A DNA stretch of 64,000 bases from Liolophura sinensis (Eukaryota; Mollusca; Polyplacophora; Chitonida; Chitonidae): NCBI RefSeq assembly GCF_032854445.1, contig NC_088297.1, forward strand, positions 26,529,915 through 26,593,914. Reading direction: 5' to 3'. The translations under genes were made by a program, and so were the position numbers. Position 1 is the first letter of the stretch. Each line of letters begins with the position of its first letter. This document shows positions 25,105 to 35,478 of this stretch, one piece after another. The notes beneath the pieces were generated by a model. The model had not been told where the DNA came from. It was given only the letters and a program-made list of their open reading frames with translations, and did not search any database.

Positions 25105-25427
25105 CTATAGGGAATAAGCAAAATACAAAAATACTCAAAAAGACAAAAGTTACTGTAACACAATTCTGTAATGAGAGTTTAAAAAAAGCGGGAACAAAAG
25201 TCCAGAGACGTATCATTTGCTAATCCTTAAAGCTACGTATTACACAAAAGGATACAAACGTTTTTGATTTACAGCTCTGTTCCCAAAAAGTTATTTCACG
25301 ATAATAATTGTGTATTTTCTTTTAAATCAGACTTTAACCTAAAGTGATCTGTATAATCTGATCATTTGCATATCTCAAGAATACGCAAAAACAATATATT
25401 AAGAAATTAAAATTATGCCTTTCTTAC

Positions 25428-26443
25428 CCGTATACTTTTTTGGTGGCACAAAATTTGGACAAAATGTTTTCCCCGGCACCTCTGACGACAGCTTGTTGAC
25501 TGCTTGCTGCAGTGGACCATCATAGGAGATGGGATCAGCTCCTCCTTTACTGGTTAAGGCATCCCGTCTTCTGTCCTCATTCCACCTGTACACACCATCA
25601 AGGAGGTAAACCTGAAAGTTTACATCATTGGCAACAGTACCTGAAAAACAAAGTGTTATAAAACTGTTAAAATTTATCTTGGGCTGATTCGGTGATGAAC
25701 ATATCACTGACAGTAACAGCCGAAACTGATATAAGGAAGGTAAAGTTACCAGACTCACAGATACCGCTAGTTTAAGATGTTCAGTGGTTGGTGTTTTATG
25801 ACATGCTTAAGAAACTCAAAACACATCTACTGACTACAGTGCTGTATCCTGAAGAAATGCCAGAGAGAAAATAATAACAAACTACCCGTATGAATACTGT
25901 AACTTTACATACCGGGGATAAATCTAGCCATATGTAAATGGAAACTCTCCAGACTCGATCCTCTGGAGCATCTGAAAGTTGGGAGTGTTACACCTCCCTT
26001 AACCAATGTACCCGTGCAGGTGTACAACTGGATAGCTTCAGGGTCCTGGATACAACCAACATGTCAACTCTGCTGTTGCCAAATGTCTCATTTTCTCAGT
26101 GCTGATGAGGGGCACACCAAGAATATCCAGGCCCTTGTCACCATCCATGGAACTGATCAGTTTCAAAATAAGACGTTCAGCCTCATCGGCGCGACGAGTC
26201 CTTCTCCTGCAGTGGAGAGCTAGCTCTTCCCTCTGGAGCGCCTGCATTACATCAGAATCGCTGGGATTTGGAATATGACGTTTGATCATTTCCAAACGCT
26301 TTGCGTTTTTCAGTAGGCAGATATCTTCCTCCTCCCAGCGAAAGATGCAATGACTTAGACGCCCCATAAAAACCCCATACAGGGGATGAGCATCAGTTGT
26401 ACACCCTGAAGATAAGCGTCGCATGAAATGCCAAATATCCAGT
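25428..26443 (-). CDS. exons 8-9: conserved LDIWHFMRR region
   Basis: Exon 8 reads LDIWHFMRRLSSGCTTDAHP, LYGVFMGRLSHCIFRWEEED, LALHCRRRTRRADEAERLIL and LGVPLISTEKM. After a frame change near 26060 it continues VGCIQDPEAIQLYTCTGTLV, KGGVTLPTFRCSRGSSLESF and HLHMARFIPG. Exon 9 follows in phase: GTVANDVNFQVYLLDGVYRW, NEDRRRDALTSKGG. This is the best conserved part. Together with VDRGCCGG upstream it resembles the acidic/Cys-His layout of a DDE-type nuclease, but that is pattern inference only. Confidence 0.75.
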
Positions 26444-26644
26444 CTGTAAACAGAACAGGAAAAAAATTAAGGTTCCCTATTACAGATAAATGCCATTCAA
26501 TATTAAAGAAAAACAAGTGGTTGACAAGGTTTACATTTGAAATATATGTATTTTTATCAGTCTGATATATTCCCATACACCCAGGATGGAAATCAGCCAT
26601 ACAGTGTTCTTCCCAGGCAGTCCAGTCCAATAAAACCATTAAAT

Positions 26645-26765
26645 TTATTTGACTTATTTAAAGTACTCGAGAATATTTCACTTATACGATGGCGGCCAGC
26701 ATTATTGTGAGAGGGACCCATGCAGAGTCTGGGGGAAACCCACAACCATCCACATCTCACATAGG
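26645..26765 (-). repeat. SINE type B, 3' part, in an intron
   Basis: On + it reads TACTCGAGAATATTTCACTT, ATACGATGGCGGCCAGCATT, then GGGGGAAACCCACAACCATC. It is the same orientation as the 9.64 and 60.25 kb copies, and lies between exons 7 and 8 of the minus-strand gene. Confidence 0.75.
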
Positions 26766-26854
26766 GCTGGAGAGGAAGTCAGCATGAGCTGAAACCCTTA
26801 AAGTTATTGTACACACTACTAGAACTCTCTGACATAAAGCAAACAAGACTTTAC

Positions 26855-28022
26855 CCAACTTGCAGGAATGGCCAGTCATCAAAGTACTTGGCAATAGCAG
26901 AGCCGCCACAACAGCCTCTGTCTACATTTGAAGTCCAGGAGGGTCAACATTGGCACGACGATAGCAATCAATGACACACAATCAATCATATCCCTCAAAC
27001 CCTGTCCTTCCCCTGTAGTGAGAACTGTCATGATGACTTGCCCATGCTCGTTGCCAACGTTTGTGGCCCACATGGCAGATTTGCTCTCTGGAATCGTCGA
27101 CACTCAGTCAGATAATGATGGACCGCCTTGAGATAGCGATCTCCATGCTCCTCCTCTAACTGCCTACGCAACAAACTACTGCTGTTACCCAGGCCTCGAT
27201 GCCACAGTAGCTCTACCACCTTACGATCACAGGCAAACTTGGCAGTCAGGATGCATGGAAAACGTATTTGATGGTCAATACCAAGCTGATTGATGATGTT
27301 ATGTGCCCAAGAGATAACCTAGAAAGAAAAATTTCCTCTTGAGTTTTGACTTCCAGCAAGAGGAAAAATCATAGTAAAAACACATGGAATGGAACTCACA
27401 GCCACTTTGCTGAGAGTTTCACTGAGCCTTATTGTTGTGTACAGCAAGCAGACTGAGAACAATTAAATTAATCCAAGCCATTCATCAACTTCTTGTGTTC
27501 ACAATGTTGGACTGAGGAGTGTGCTCTACCTCCTATGCTTGAGTTTAGACTCACAAAACTGGGTATGAAACTGTTTCTCCTCTTGTTTAACATACAGTTG
27601 AACTCACAATATAAAACATAGTTTACCTTAGCACCACAGGATGAGCATTGTAGATACTCTGCAGCAATGATGTAAAAGCTGTCAACATCAAGCACCATCC
27701 TTGTTTTCTGGTGGAACCCTGCCCTGGTCAGCACTCCACCACATTTTCCCCAACTCACTGCCATGTGGACAAAGAAGCTTTACTCCCCAAAAATTAACTG
27801 CTATCCACAAAAACAATTGATGACTGAAGTATCTGTCAACTTTGTTTCGGGCTGAAGATGCCATACTTGGAGGGGGTGGTGTATGCCACAGTTTGATCAA
27901 GATATCAGAGCGGAACTCAATTTTGTTGGTCCGGGGGTTCCTCCTGAAAAATGTTTTGGATATCCACTGCTGGTCCTCTTTTGGCAGCGTAGATTTCCAG
28001 CCTTGATACAAGAGGAGTTCAT
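26855..28022 (-). CDS. exons 6-7: Cys-rich block and central core
   Basis: Exon 6 reads DELLLYQGWKSTLPKEDQQW, then KLWHTPPPPSMASSARNKVD and FFLWIAVNFWGVKLLCPH, followed in another frame by CGGVLTRAGFHQKTRMVLDV and AAEYLQCSSCGAK. The paired CP./C.G and C..C are probably zinc ligands. Exon 7 continues VISWAHNIINQLGIDHQIRF, HRGLGNSSSLLRRQLEEEHG and VHHYLTECRRF, then jumps to SAMWATNVGNEHGQVIMTVL and VDRGCCGGSAIAKYFDDWPF. In relatives, as I recall them, 60-80 residues containing a D-S-T-K-K motif separate HYLTEC and WATNVGNEHGQV; they are absent here. Frame changes lie near 27755, 27090 and 26940. Confidence 0.7.
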
Positions 28023-28547
28023 CTGATTTAAACAATAAGTCAGAAATTGAGAAGTAGGAATTAAGATAAATTCTCGAGAACTTCACATTTATGGCAAAAA
28101 TCAAATGGTATTTTTCAATCCTTAAATCACTCAACAGATCACTATTTTGACAGAAATAACAGACGTTAAAGCTTATGAAGTATAATGTACAGCTGAAGAG
28201 AATTATACAATTTAGGCAAGGAAATACATCCTTGGTTTACAGGCTTCTAAAATTAATTATCAAACTAAAAGGAAGTCAAAAAATTATACTAAATTTATAA
28301 GAAAATTTAGTTCAATTGGTTTTCTTAAAATATTTTATAAACCACAGGTTACCACACACCCATCTACATGTATATATACCGACAGTCCCTTAATACCATA
28401 TACGCACAATGCATTGCTCCATTCTTAAGCACTATGATATGCTAAGTTCTACCAAAACCACAAGACATGCTGTTCACATACATATTGTGCATCGCCATTT
28501 AAGTTTCATTAGAATAAATGAACATAAAGCTATAAGGAAATGGATGG

Positions 28548-28590
28548 AGTGAGTGAGTGCTTGGGGTTTAACATCATACTTAACTGAAAT
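28548..28590 (-). repeat. SINE type A, tail fragment
   Basis: GAGTGAGTGAGTGCTTGGGG then TTTAACATCATACT. It matches the reverse complement of the type A tail (CGACGTTAAACCCCAAGCAC TCACTC). It is intronic. Confidence 0.7.
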
Positions 28591-29113
28591 GGATGGAGAG
28601 CAGACAAGACGCTTTAGTGAGAGACAAAATAAATGAAGAGAAGTCCCACAGGTAAAAAGCAAAAGGTGGACATGTGGAGCCTCAAGCTAAGATAAAATAT
28701 CAGTACTTACCTCAAGTCAGCCTACTAATATCATAAAACAATTCCATGTAAACATTAAACATCTACCAAAATACAAATTTTGAAGAAGTACACTAACTCA
28801 CCTAAAATCTGGGGAAGAAAAATTTGCCTCTTTTTGTCAGATTTTAGAAGTTTGATGGCATTTTAAGAAATCATTTTGCATTTATTAGACACAATACTAA
28901 AAACACAAATACATATATCAGTCACCCAATGTATAATTTGGGGCAGCTGTACTGACTTCTAAAGTTAAGGTGATATTTAGGATATTCTATTTACTGCATT
29001 TAAGTGTACATCAAATTCATAAAATATCTTGTTCCTATAAAAATGATTTCTGGAGAATTTAAAATGTAAAAATATTCGTCCTATACAAACTGAATATTTT
29101 ACACAAAAATTAC

Positions 29114-31124
29114 CTGGAACTTCTGAAGATACTTCAGTGGCGTCCGACATTTCAGTCGATTCAATATGTTCAAGAACCGAGACCAGATCTCGATCTTCCT
29201 GTGCTGAAGTACCTGTGCAAAAAAGAAGCAAACATATCACGGAACCGTTCATCTGCACCAGATGTACAATCCTGTACTATATGTCACGTTCACTTGACTG
29301 CTTTCATTCGTTACCACAAAGATGTGTATTTTAACATCCAAATACATGAGTGGAATTTATATCACATCCACAGATATTATTATCTCTAGTCCACATACAA
29401 GCCAGGTAATGTGCATGTGAGTGCATGTACATAAATACTTACCCAGTTTGATTTCTTGAGCAATCAGAGGTGACTGATACGATGGAATGTCTGTGAACAA
29501 AGATCACATGTTAACTGAATTGATAAAAAACTAAATACAACAAAAATTAATATTTCACACATCTTATTTTCACAAGAAACTATAATTATGTCAATGGGAT
29601 ACCTTATTATAATTGTGAGTTATCTCCCCTGATCCTAAATCTTCTCATCACTGTGTGGTATTAATCCAGTTATAATTTTCAGTTATCATCTTTGTTATAT
29701 TTCGATAAACAATATTAACTGATTTGCACTGATTTATCAGCAGTACTCACTTGGTTTCACCTTAGGTGGGGCAAAAAGTGTCTTGGCCTTCTGCACAAGG
29801 GCCCCAGTTGATAGCTGTCGCTCTGTTGTGACAAGGGCCTTCAACTGAGAGGTGCTTGACTTGCATTTTTCTTCGCTTTTCATTTGAATAATGGCGCGCC
29901 CCTCCTCAAACATTTGCATGTAGCGCTATAAAATACAATTTTCATCTGATTGTCACTAAATGTCACTGAAACAGGTTCAAGTTCAGAAAGATTTGTACAA
30001 TTACAATAGAGTTCAATTAAATTTGTCTGTACACTGTCTGCTTGTGTTGGCATGTCTGATTTCGAGAATTTCACTGTAATAGTTATTTAATAGGTGTAGG
30101 GATCATCCAATCTATGGTTCACTACCAGTCTTGTGCAAGTCAGCTAGCATCCATTGCAGATCCTGTATACATTTTAGTGGGTTTGATTGATTGATTGACT
30201 GACTGATTGATTGAGCCTTAACATCCTACTTAACAGTGTCAGTAAACCATAAAATGTACAGGGTGTCACCTTAAATGCAGCCTTGTTGTGTCTTTGCTGA
30301 ACACTAGACAGGTCTTGTTTCCCTTCATCCTTAATGATCTGTCCAACAACCCATCCACAATATCCAGGGCCATTCTCCAAAAGCCACCGGAAACACTTTC
30401 CCCTATACTTCCCACACTGGAGGATGTACTCACCTAGCAGTTCATAATAAACACAATAGGTTGAATTAACATACATTAACATGTTCACTTTTAATGTACA
30501 ACATGGCTGTTATTTTCAAATTATAAATTTGATTAGATTGATTGGAGTCCTACATGCATTGCAGAACTTCCACTTACATGTACATTAGAATAATCGGTGG
30601 TATTATCGCAAGAAAAACAACTAATCATGACCATCACCTGGCTGCTGATGAACCATCACACTTAAGCTAAAGAACAAATTCAGCTGATGCTGAACAAGGT
30701 TGGCAGATCTTGAAGGATGTTTTGGTCAGGAATACAGAAATAAATAACAATAACCAAATTAAGTACTCCACAGACACTGAATACATGTATCTAAAATTTA
30801 ACAAGGGAGTGTACTTGTTTTATAATTTTACCAGTTTCTTATCCATCAAGCAAAATATTAACTTTATGCATGTTCTTGAAAAATAGCCCTACTGGTGAAT
30901 ACTATTGACCTAATCAGGGACCTACCAAGTACATCTTTTTCAACAGTTAAATCGCCTTGCCTGGCAGTGACTCTTTCCCTGGCCTCTTTGTGTACAACTG
31001 CAGTGGTAAGCACTGGTGACAACTTTGGGCGATTCGCAGCTGCAAGCCTCCCTTCCACAGAATCACTGAGGAGAAGTTCGCCTGTTTCACTCTTTCGAAA
31101 TTTAGGATATAAGACACTAGACAT
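29114..31124 (-). CDS. exons 1-5 of the family gene: N-terminal region
   Basis: Exon 1 opens MSSVLYPKFRKSETGELLLS and ends with donor CTTG/GTAGGT. Exon 2 reads GEYILQCGKYRGKCFRWLLE then NGPGYCGWVVGQII. The motif GKYRGKCFRWLLENGPGY matches, from memory, a short conserved block (GKYKGKTFKWLLEND) at the N-terminus of relatives. Exons 3-5 (RYMQMFEEGRAIIQMKSEEK; IPSYQSPLIAQEIKLG; TSAQEDRDLVSVLEHIESTE) look like a low-conservation linker. No frame break is needed here, and each phase-1 junction joins cleanly. Confidence 0.7.
30175..30240 (-). repeat. decayed SINE type A tail fragment
   Basis: A GATTGATTGACTGACTGATT run then GAGCCTTAACATCCTACTTA. It resembles the type A 3' end on the minus strand but is strongly decayed. 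Confidence 0.4.
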
Positions 31125-31133
31125 GATTGTAAA

Positions 31134-32314
31134 CTGAAAAAGAACAAATGATGATAGCATTATCTCACCTTAAGTATATTTATTTGGTTGTAACATATAT
31201 CGCATAAAAATCTCAAAAACATGATATTTCCCCCATCCTGGATTAGGACGGACATTAAATTGCTGCTGCCATAAACAAAACTAACAAACCAGGATAACAC
31301 AGAATTACATAGTTGCACAGGTTATTACATGTGGAAATTAATTTAAGAGTATCAGTATCTTATAACTATCCATATATAGGGGCCACATACATACCCTTGT
31401 TTTTTGTCTGAGCCAGCAAGTGAAATACTGCAGCACAGATATGTTGCCTATAACTTTCCCAAGGGACACTTATACAGAGTTTACATGGACCATGGCTGCT
31501 GAATATCACATCAACTAAGAGGACATTCCTGATAGGCTGCTGGCAAGATGAACACTGGGGCTACCATCTTACCAGATGTCCGGGCCATTAAAAAGCCATA
31601 AAGGTTTAGAGTGGTCAGTAGAAGCAGCATCTTCTCATGGGAAACACAGACCAACCTGTTACACTGTCCAGACAATCTCAACCTGAGGGATTCACTCAAA
31701 ATTAGCTTGAGAAATACATGTAGTATGCATGGTAAAATCTCAAGGTATCGCCAGGACAGAAAGTCAGCCCATGTGCAATTAACTTGTCAAACATTATATG
31801 ACAAGAAGCTAATTTAACAAATTAGTTTAATAAAATGAATTGTGCTTTCCATTTGAACAACCTGATAATCCATAGAACTTGCACTAGGCTGCACTTTAAA
31901 CTGTAAAAACTGTTTGAAAAACACACTCTGATAATGAGGATAGGCTGCTGAGCTTGGAAGCAGGCTCCTGTAATTACCTATCAGGAGATTACTGGCTGGA
32001 GTCAACATTAACATGGGTTCAGATGTTCATCTTGTATTTCTTTACAAGTTAGCCGACGGAAATATTTCCCGAGTTTTTAACTATTTAATCTCAGAGAAAT
32101 AAATCAACTTATAGACCGCTTTAACACTAATCAATGCAATCACATCCAAGTGATCAAATGCCGCTAGAATTTCTTCCATCTCACCCCATCATAAACTGGC
32201 TGGCCGTTCGAGCGGGTGACATCCGTGAAGTGGAGGGGGTGATTAATTTGTAATGGCGTTTCCCCATAAAAGTGAAGTGGATATTTGCTTTACACAATAT
32301 ATACCTCCCCCAAA
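31134..32314. other. upstream flank of the minus-strand gene; no gene seen
   Basis: Should hold the promoter and noncoding first exon of the minus-strand gene. No TATA box or other clear core promoter was picked out. Short open frames are unsupported. Confidence 0.35.
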
Positions 32315-32352
32315 TACGGCTACGGTGTTAAACCCCAATCACTCACTCACTC
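32315..32352 (+). repeat. SINE type A, tail fragment
   Basis: ATACGGCTACGGTGTTAAAC then CCCAATCACTCACTCACTCA. Plus-strand type A tail. The preceding 100 bases (32215-32314) may be a decayed body, but this is not certain. Confidence 0.55.
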
Positions 32353-32739
32353 ACCCACCCGATGCTGTGCATCACCGAGGGTCTAAAGGACAATAACAAC
32401 AACAACGGCGTGCTGTGCTTTACATACCAGATATGATAAAATGATGTCAGGCCTAAAGTCAATAAAAGTGACATCCCAAGGTTATGGGAGCACACCGATC
32501 ATGCATTAAGCGTCTGAATGCTTGCATACTCACAGACTGCACCTGTCGTTGTAAGCTAAGACTCAAAAATTTATCGGATCTCCGCTTTATGTACCGTTTA
32601 CCTTCGGTTTCGCCATGCGACTTCTCTAGCCCAGTGATCTGAATTACTGATTACTGGTTTTCATTGGATCGCAAATCGTGGTTCTGAAGCTTTGATTGGT
32701 GCTTTAATTCTGGTTCTCTGCTTTTGATTTGTTGTCAAT
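32353..32739. other. no gene seen
   Basis: Unique sequence with a short CAACAACAACAACGG run at about 32394. No gene was recognised. Confidence 0.35.
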
Positions 32740-33553
32740 GTGATCGATTGGGTTTAGATCCGGGGATTTGGAGGGCCAGGAAAGGGTTTTGATGTTGTTA
32801 TTGGCCAGGTAGTCCACGGTGGCACGTGCTGTGTGAGGCCTGGCGTTGTCCTGTTGGAAGAGCTGCCGTTGAAGGTCAACAAGACGAAGGACGTGCGGGC
32901 GGAGAATCTTGTCGATGTATCGATTGCCCGTTAGATTGGACAAGCACAAGCTCCGATAACCGGGTGTATGAGATGGCTCCGCACACCATAACACTCCCTC
33001 CACCGAATCTCTCCACCTGTCTGATGCAGTGAGGAGCAAAACGTTCATGACGTCGTCTGTAGACACAGTCAATACCATCACGTCGCCTGAGGAGATATCG
33101 GGATTCATCGCTAAACCATATGCGCCTTCAGCTAGCCAGGTTCCATGGCAATACCGTGGTACACCATCTCACTCGTCGACGTCGATGTAGTCGTGTCAAG
33201 GAGGGGGCAACTTTTTGACGTTTGGCACGTATTCCTGCTTCTCGGAGACAGTTCCTGATTGTCTGATCGGACACTCTTCGGGCTCCAAACTGTTCTTGTG
33301 CTGTGTCCCGGGCGGTACGATGGCGGTCACGTAGATGTGTTACCCGGATGTACCGATCTTGGGCAGGTGTGGTGACTCTAGGTCTTCCTGATCTTGGGCG
33401 GTCATTTATCAAATTTGTTTGACGAAATCAATCCCACAACCGAGTTATTGTGCTGGGATGAACGTTGAAGATCCTTGCCACCTCACTCTTTGATTCGCCA
33501 GCTTGCAATCGTCCAATTGCCTGATTTCGGTCGGCAGCGTTGAGACGTCCCAT
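32740..33553 (-). pseudogene. Tc1-like transposase, truncated and frame-disrupted
   Basis: Start MGRLNAADRNQAIGRLQAGE at 33553. Helix-turn-helix (SEVARIFNVHPSTITRLWD), then a TGA at about 33428 where relatives have Arg (a CGA-to-TGA change). Then RPRSGRPRVTTPAQDRYIRV, and the first catalytic Asp in WFSDESRYLLRRR (frame change near 33130). The second is intact in LFQQDNARPHTARATVDYLA, and the end is WPSKSPDLNPIDH, where relatives read NPIEHLWD. The protein then runs into unrelated sequence, so the C-terminus is lost. At least one stop and one or more frame changes; inactive. Confidence 0.88.
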
Positions 33554-33873
33554 TTTCGTGTATAGTACTTGCAAAGATATTGGATAAAATTGTGAGATTC
33601 GTTTGGGCCTTTTATAGTCACATGCTGTACTCATGTTTTGCACGTGACAAACAATCATTGTGCCTGAACTTCGTGCTGCACGACATCAACGCACATCATA
33701 ACAATCCTAATTGACAAAACCGTTCAAAATCATTTTTGGTTGCGTTTGGTCAAGGATGATCTTCTGAAACATTCCAGTAACAATGTGCAACCCTACAAAA
33801 CTGTTTGAGTTAACATGTGTGCAAAATTGTATCATTTTTGAATTTCATTTTGCGTTTCTTTTTTTGAAGAGTG
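32740..33873 (-). mobile_element. Tc1-type DNA transposon, 3'-truncated
   Basis: The 5' terminus lies at 33873 and reads (minus) CACTCTTCAAAAAAAGAAAC GCAAAATG, next to a TA at 33874-33875. The element runs leftwards through its transposase and ends inside the last catalytic motif near 32740; no right terminal repeat was found. The family differs from the 14.9 kb copy in both protein and ends. Confidence 0.85.
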
Positions 33874-34254
33874 TACATGTGCATCATTACCTTTATCCTG
33901 AACAATGCTAAGCAAATTTCAATTTCTATATTATACTGAAGTGAAGTCAGTTCTTACCCTCCCCTACCCCTCTCCTCACCCTCTCTAGAAGGAATGGAGA
34001 AGGATTCCACAACAAAACATCCAACGACTGATTCGATCTGTACCCAGGAGGTATCGGGCAGTGGTAGCAGCTGGAGATGGTCATACGAGTCACTGACTTC
34101 AACACCACCTGGTGGACAGCAGTAATGACCGTGATGACTGTTATTCTCATGAAATATGGACAACATAGCAATGCTCCACAAAATTTCATTCGTGTATCTT
34201 TGTTTTCCGCTGATCTACACGTCCTTGAATCACATCAAATTTACATTGATATTT

Positions 34255-34283
34255 GGGTTTTGCGTTTCTCTTTTTAAAGAGTG
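34255..34283 (-). mobile_element. lone Tc1-type terminal repeat
   Basis: GGTTTTGCGTTTCTCTTTTT then AAAGAGTG followed by TA. Nearly the same as the terminus at 33845-33873 and in the same orientation, but with no transposase attached. Probably the end of a second, deleted copy. The 33876-34254 interval between them holds nothing I recognise. Confidence 0.6.
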
Positions 34284-34288
34284 TATTT

Positions 34289-34562
34289 AGTGTGGACTCC
34301 GTCGATTTCCAGCTGAAACCTGGACATTACAGCTGAAACCTGGGGATTACCAGCTAAAACCTGGAGATTTCCAGCTGAAACTTGCAGATTATCAGCTGAT
34401 TTATATAGTGTATAAGTTAACTCACTTTATATTTAGCGTGGACTCCGTCGATTTCCAGCTGAAATCTGCAGATTACCAGCTGAAACCTAAAGATTACCAG
34501 CTAAAAACCTACAGATTACCAGCTAAAAACCTACAGATTACCAGCTGATTTATATAGTGAAT
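34289..34562. repeat. duplicated ~147-bp unit built from 18-bp repeats
   Basis: GTGGACTCCGTCGATTTCCA occurs at 34293 and 34438. Each copy continues with 18-19-bp units (GATTACCAGCTGAAACCT, ATTACCAGCTAAAAACCTAC) and closes with CAGCTGATTTATATAGTG. Two-level tandem structure. Confidence 0.85.
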
Positions 34563-34749
34563 ATGACTATAAGTTGTATTTAATATGATCAAATCATGAA
34601 CAAAAATGTCAGTGTGCAGTGTTAAATAAGCAGTATGTAAAGATGGAAAGAAAACCTCTAAAATAAAAATATTATCAGTACGATAGGCCTATATTTCGGC
34701 CTGTGTCGAGTGCACTTAAAACTGAGAGAAGACTCAAATTTATGATCAT

Positions 34750-34855
34750 ACAGTAACCCAACCCCAGCTAACAGCCTACAGTCCCAGATAACAGCTAACA
34801 GCCTACAGTCCCAGATAGCCTACACCTCACAACCTACAGTCCCAGATAACACTCT
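34750..34855. repeat. short tandem repeat of about 28 bp
   Basis: Three to four copies of AACAGCCTACAGTCCCAGAT, with partly deleted spacers (GATAGCCTACACCTCACAAC). Confidence 0.75.
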
Positions 34856-35478
34856 GGCCCATATCTCCATAAATACTGCATTTACAGACATCACACTTGG
34901 TACATTTTGGACACCTAATGCGGGCTTTCACGTTATGCCAATGATTCCCAATTCTGACACCAGGGGGCGCTTCCATAAATACTGCACCTACAGACTTCAT
35001 ATATGGTACATTAATGACACTTAATGCGAACTATTACGTCATGTCAACAATTCCCGATTCTGACACCAGTGGGCGCTTACGTAAACAGCAGTCTGGCGCA
35101 TATCTCCATAAATAATCCGCCTACAGACATCATACTTGGAACATGACACCTAATGCGGGCTATAACGTCATGCCAACGATTCCCGATTCTGACACCAGGG
35201 GGCGCTTCTGTGAATAGCAGTCTGGTCCATACCTCCACAAATACTGGCCCTACAGACATCATACTGTATTTGGTACAATAATAACACTTAATGTCGGCTA
35301 TCACGTCATGCCAAAAAATTCCTGACTGACACCAGACTGCTATTCAAATGGCTATTCACAGAAGCGTCCTATGGTGTCGAATCTGGAATCATCGGCCTCA
35401 TGTGATAATCGAAATCAAGTGTCATTAATGTACCAACTATGATTTCTGTAGGTGCAGTAATAATGGAGATATAGCCGA
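34853..35478. repeat. direct repeats of ~100-130 bp plus an inverted copy
   Basis: Four direct copies share CATATCTCCATAAATACTGC, CTACAGACATCATACTTGG, TAATGCGGGCTATAACGTCA and TCTGACACCAGGGGGCGCTT. From about 35336 to 35478 the same unit runs inverted (GAAGCGTCCTATGGTGTCGA ... ATTTCTGTAGGTGCAGTAAT). The RNA or single strand could fold back over about 140 bp. No coding sense. Confidence 0.85.

Larger units (their letters stand above)
22688..31133 (-). pseudogene. multi-exon gene of a large uncharacterised zinc-binding protein family, frame-disrupted
   Basis: About 14 exons on the minus strand, total about 3.4 kb of coding length (roughly 1150 residues): 31124-30926 (ATG at 31124), 30433-30270, 29925-29751, 29490-29443, 29212-29114, 28022-27627, 27318-26855, 26443-25913, 25640-25428, 25104-25030, 24850 to about 24810, 24123-23895, 23745-23491, 23304-22688. 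All have AG/GT borders, and phases agree across most junctions. From memory this matches long uncharacterised proteins of fish, corals and molluscs (I think annotated with DUF6729, unverified). No established function is known to me; a DDE/RNase H-like core is my inference. Frame changes occur near 27755, 27090, 26940, 26060, 23990 and 23060, and a conserved block is missing at about 27090. The copy therefore looks like a pseudogene, unless the indels are assembly errors. SINE fragments lie in its introns. An acceptor just before the ATG (TTCTTTTTCAG) suggests a noncoding first exon. Confidence 0.75.
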
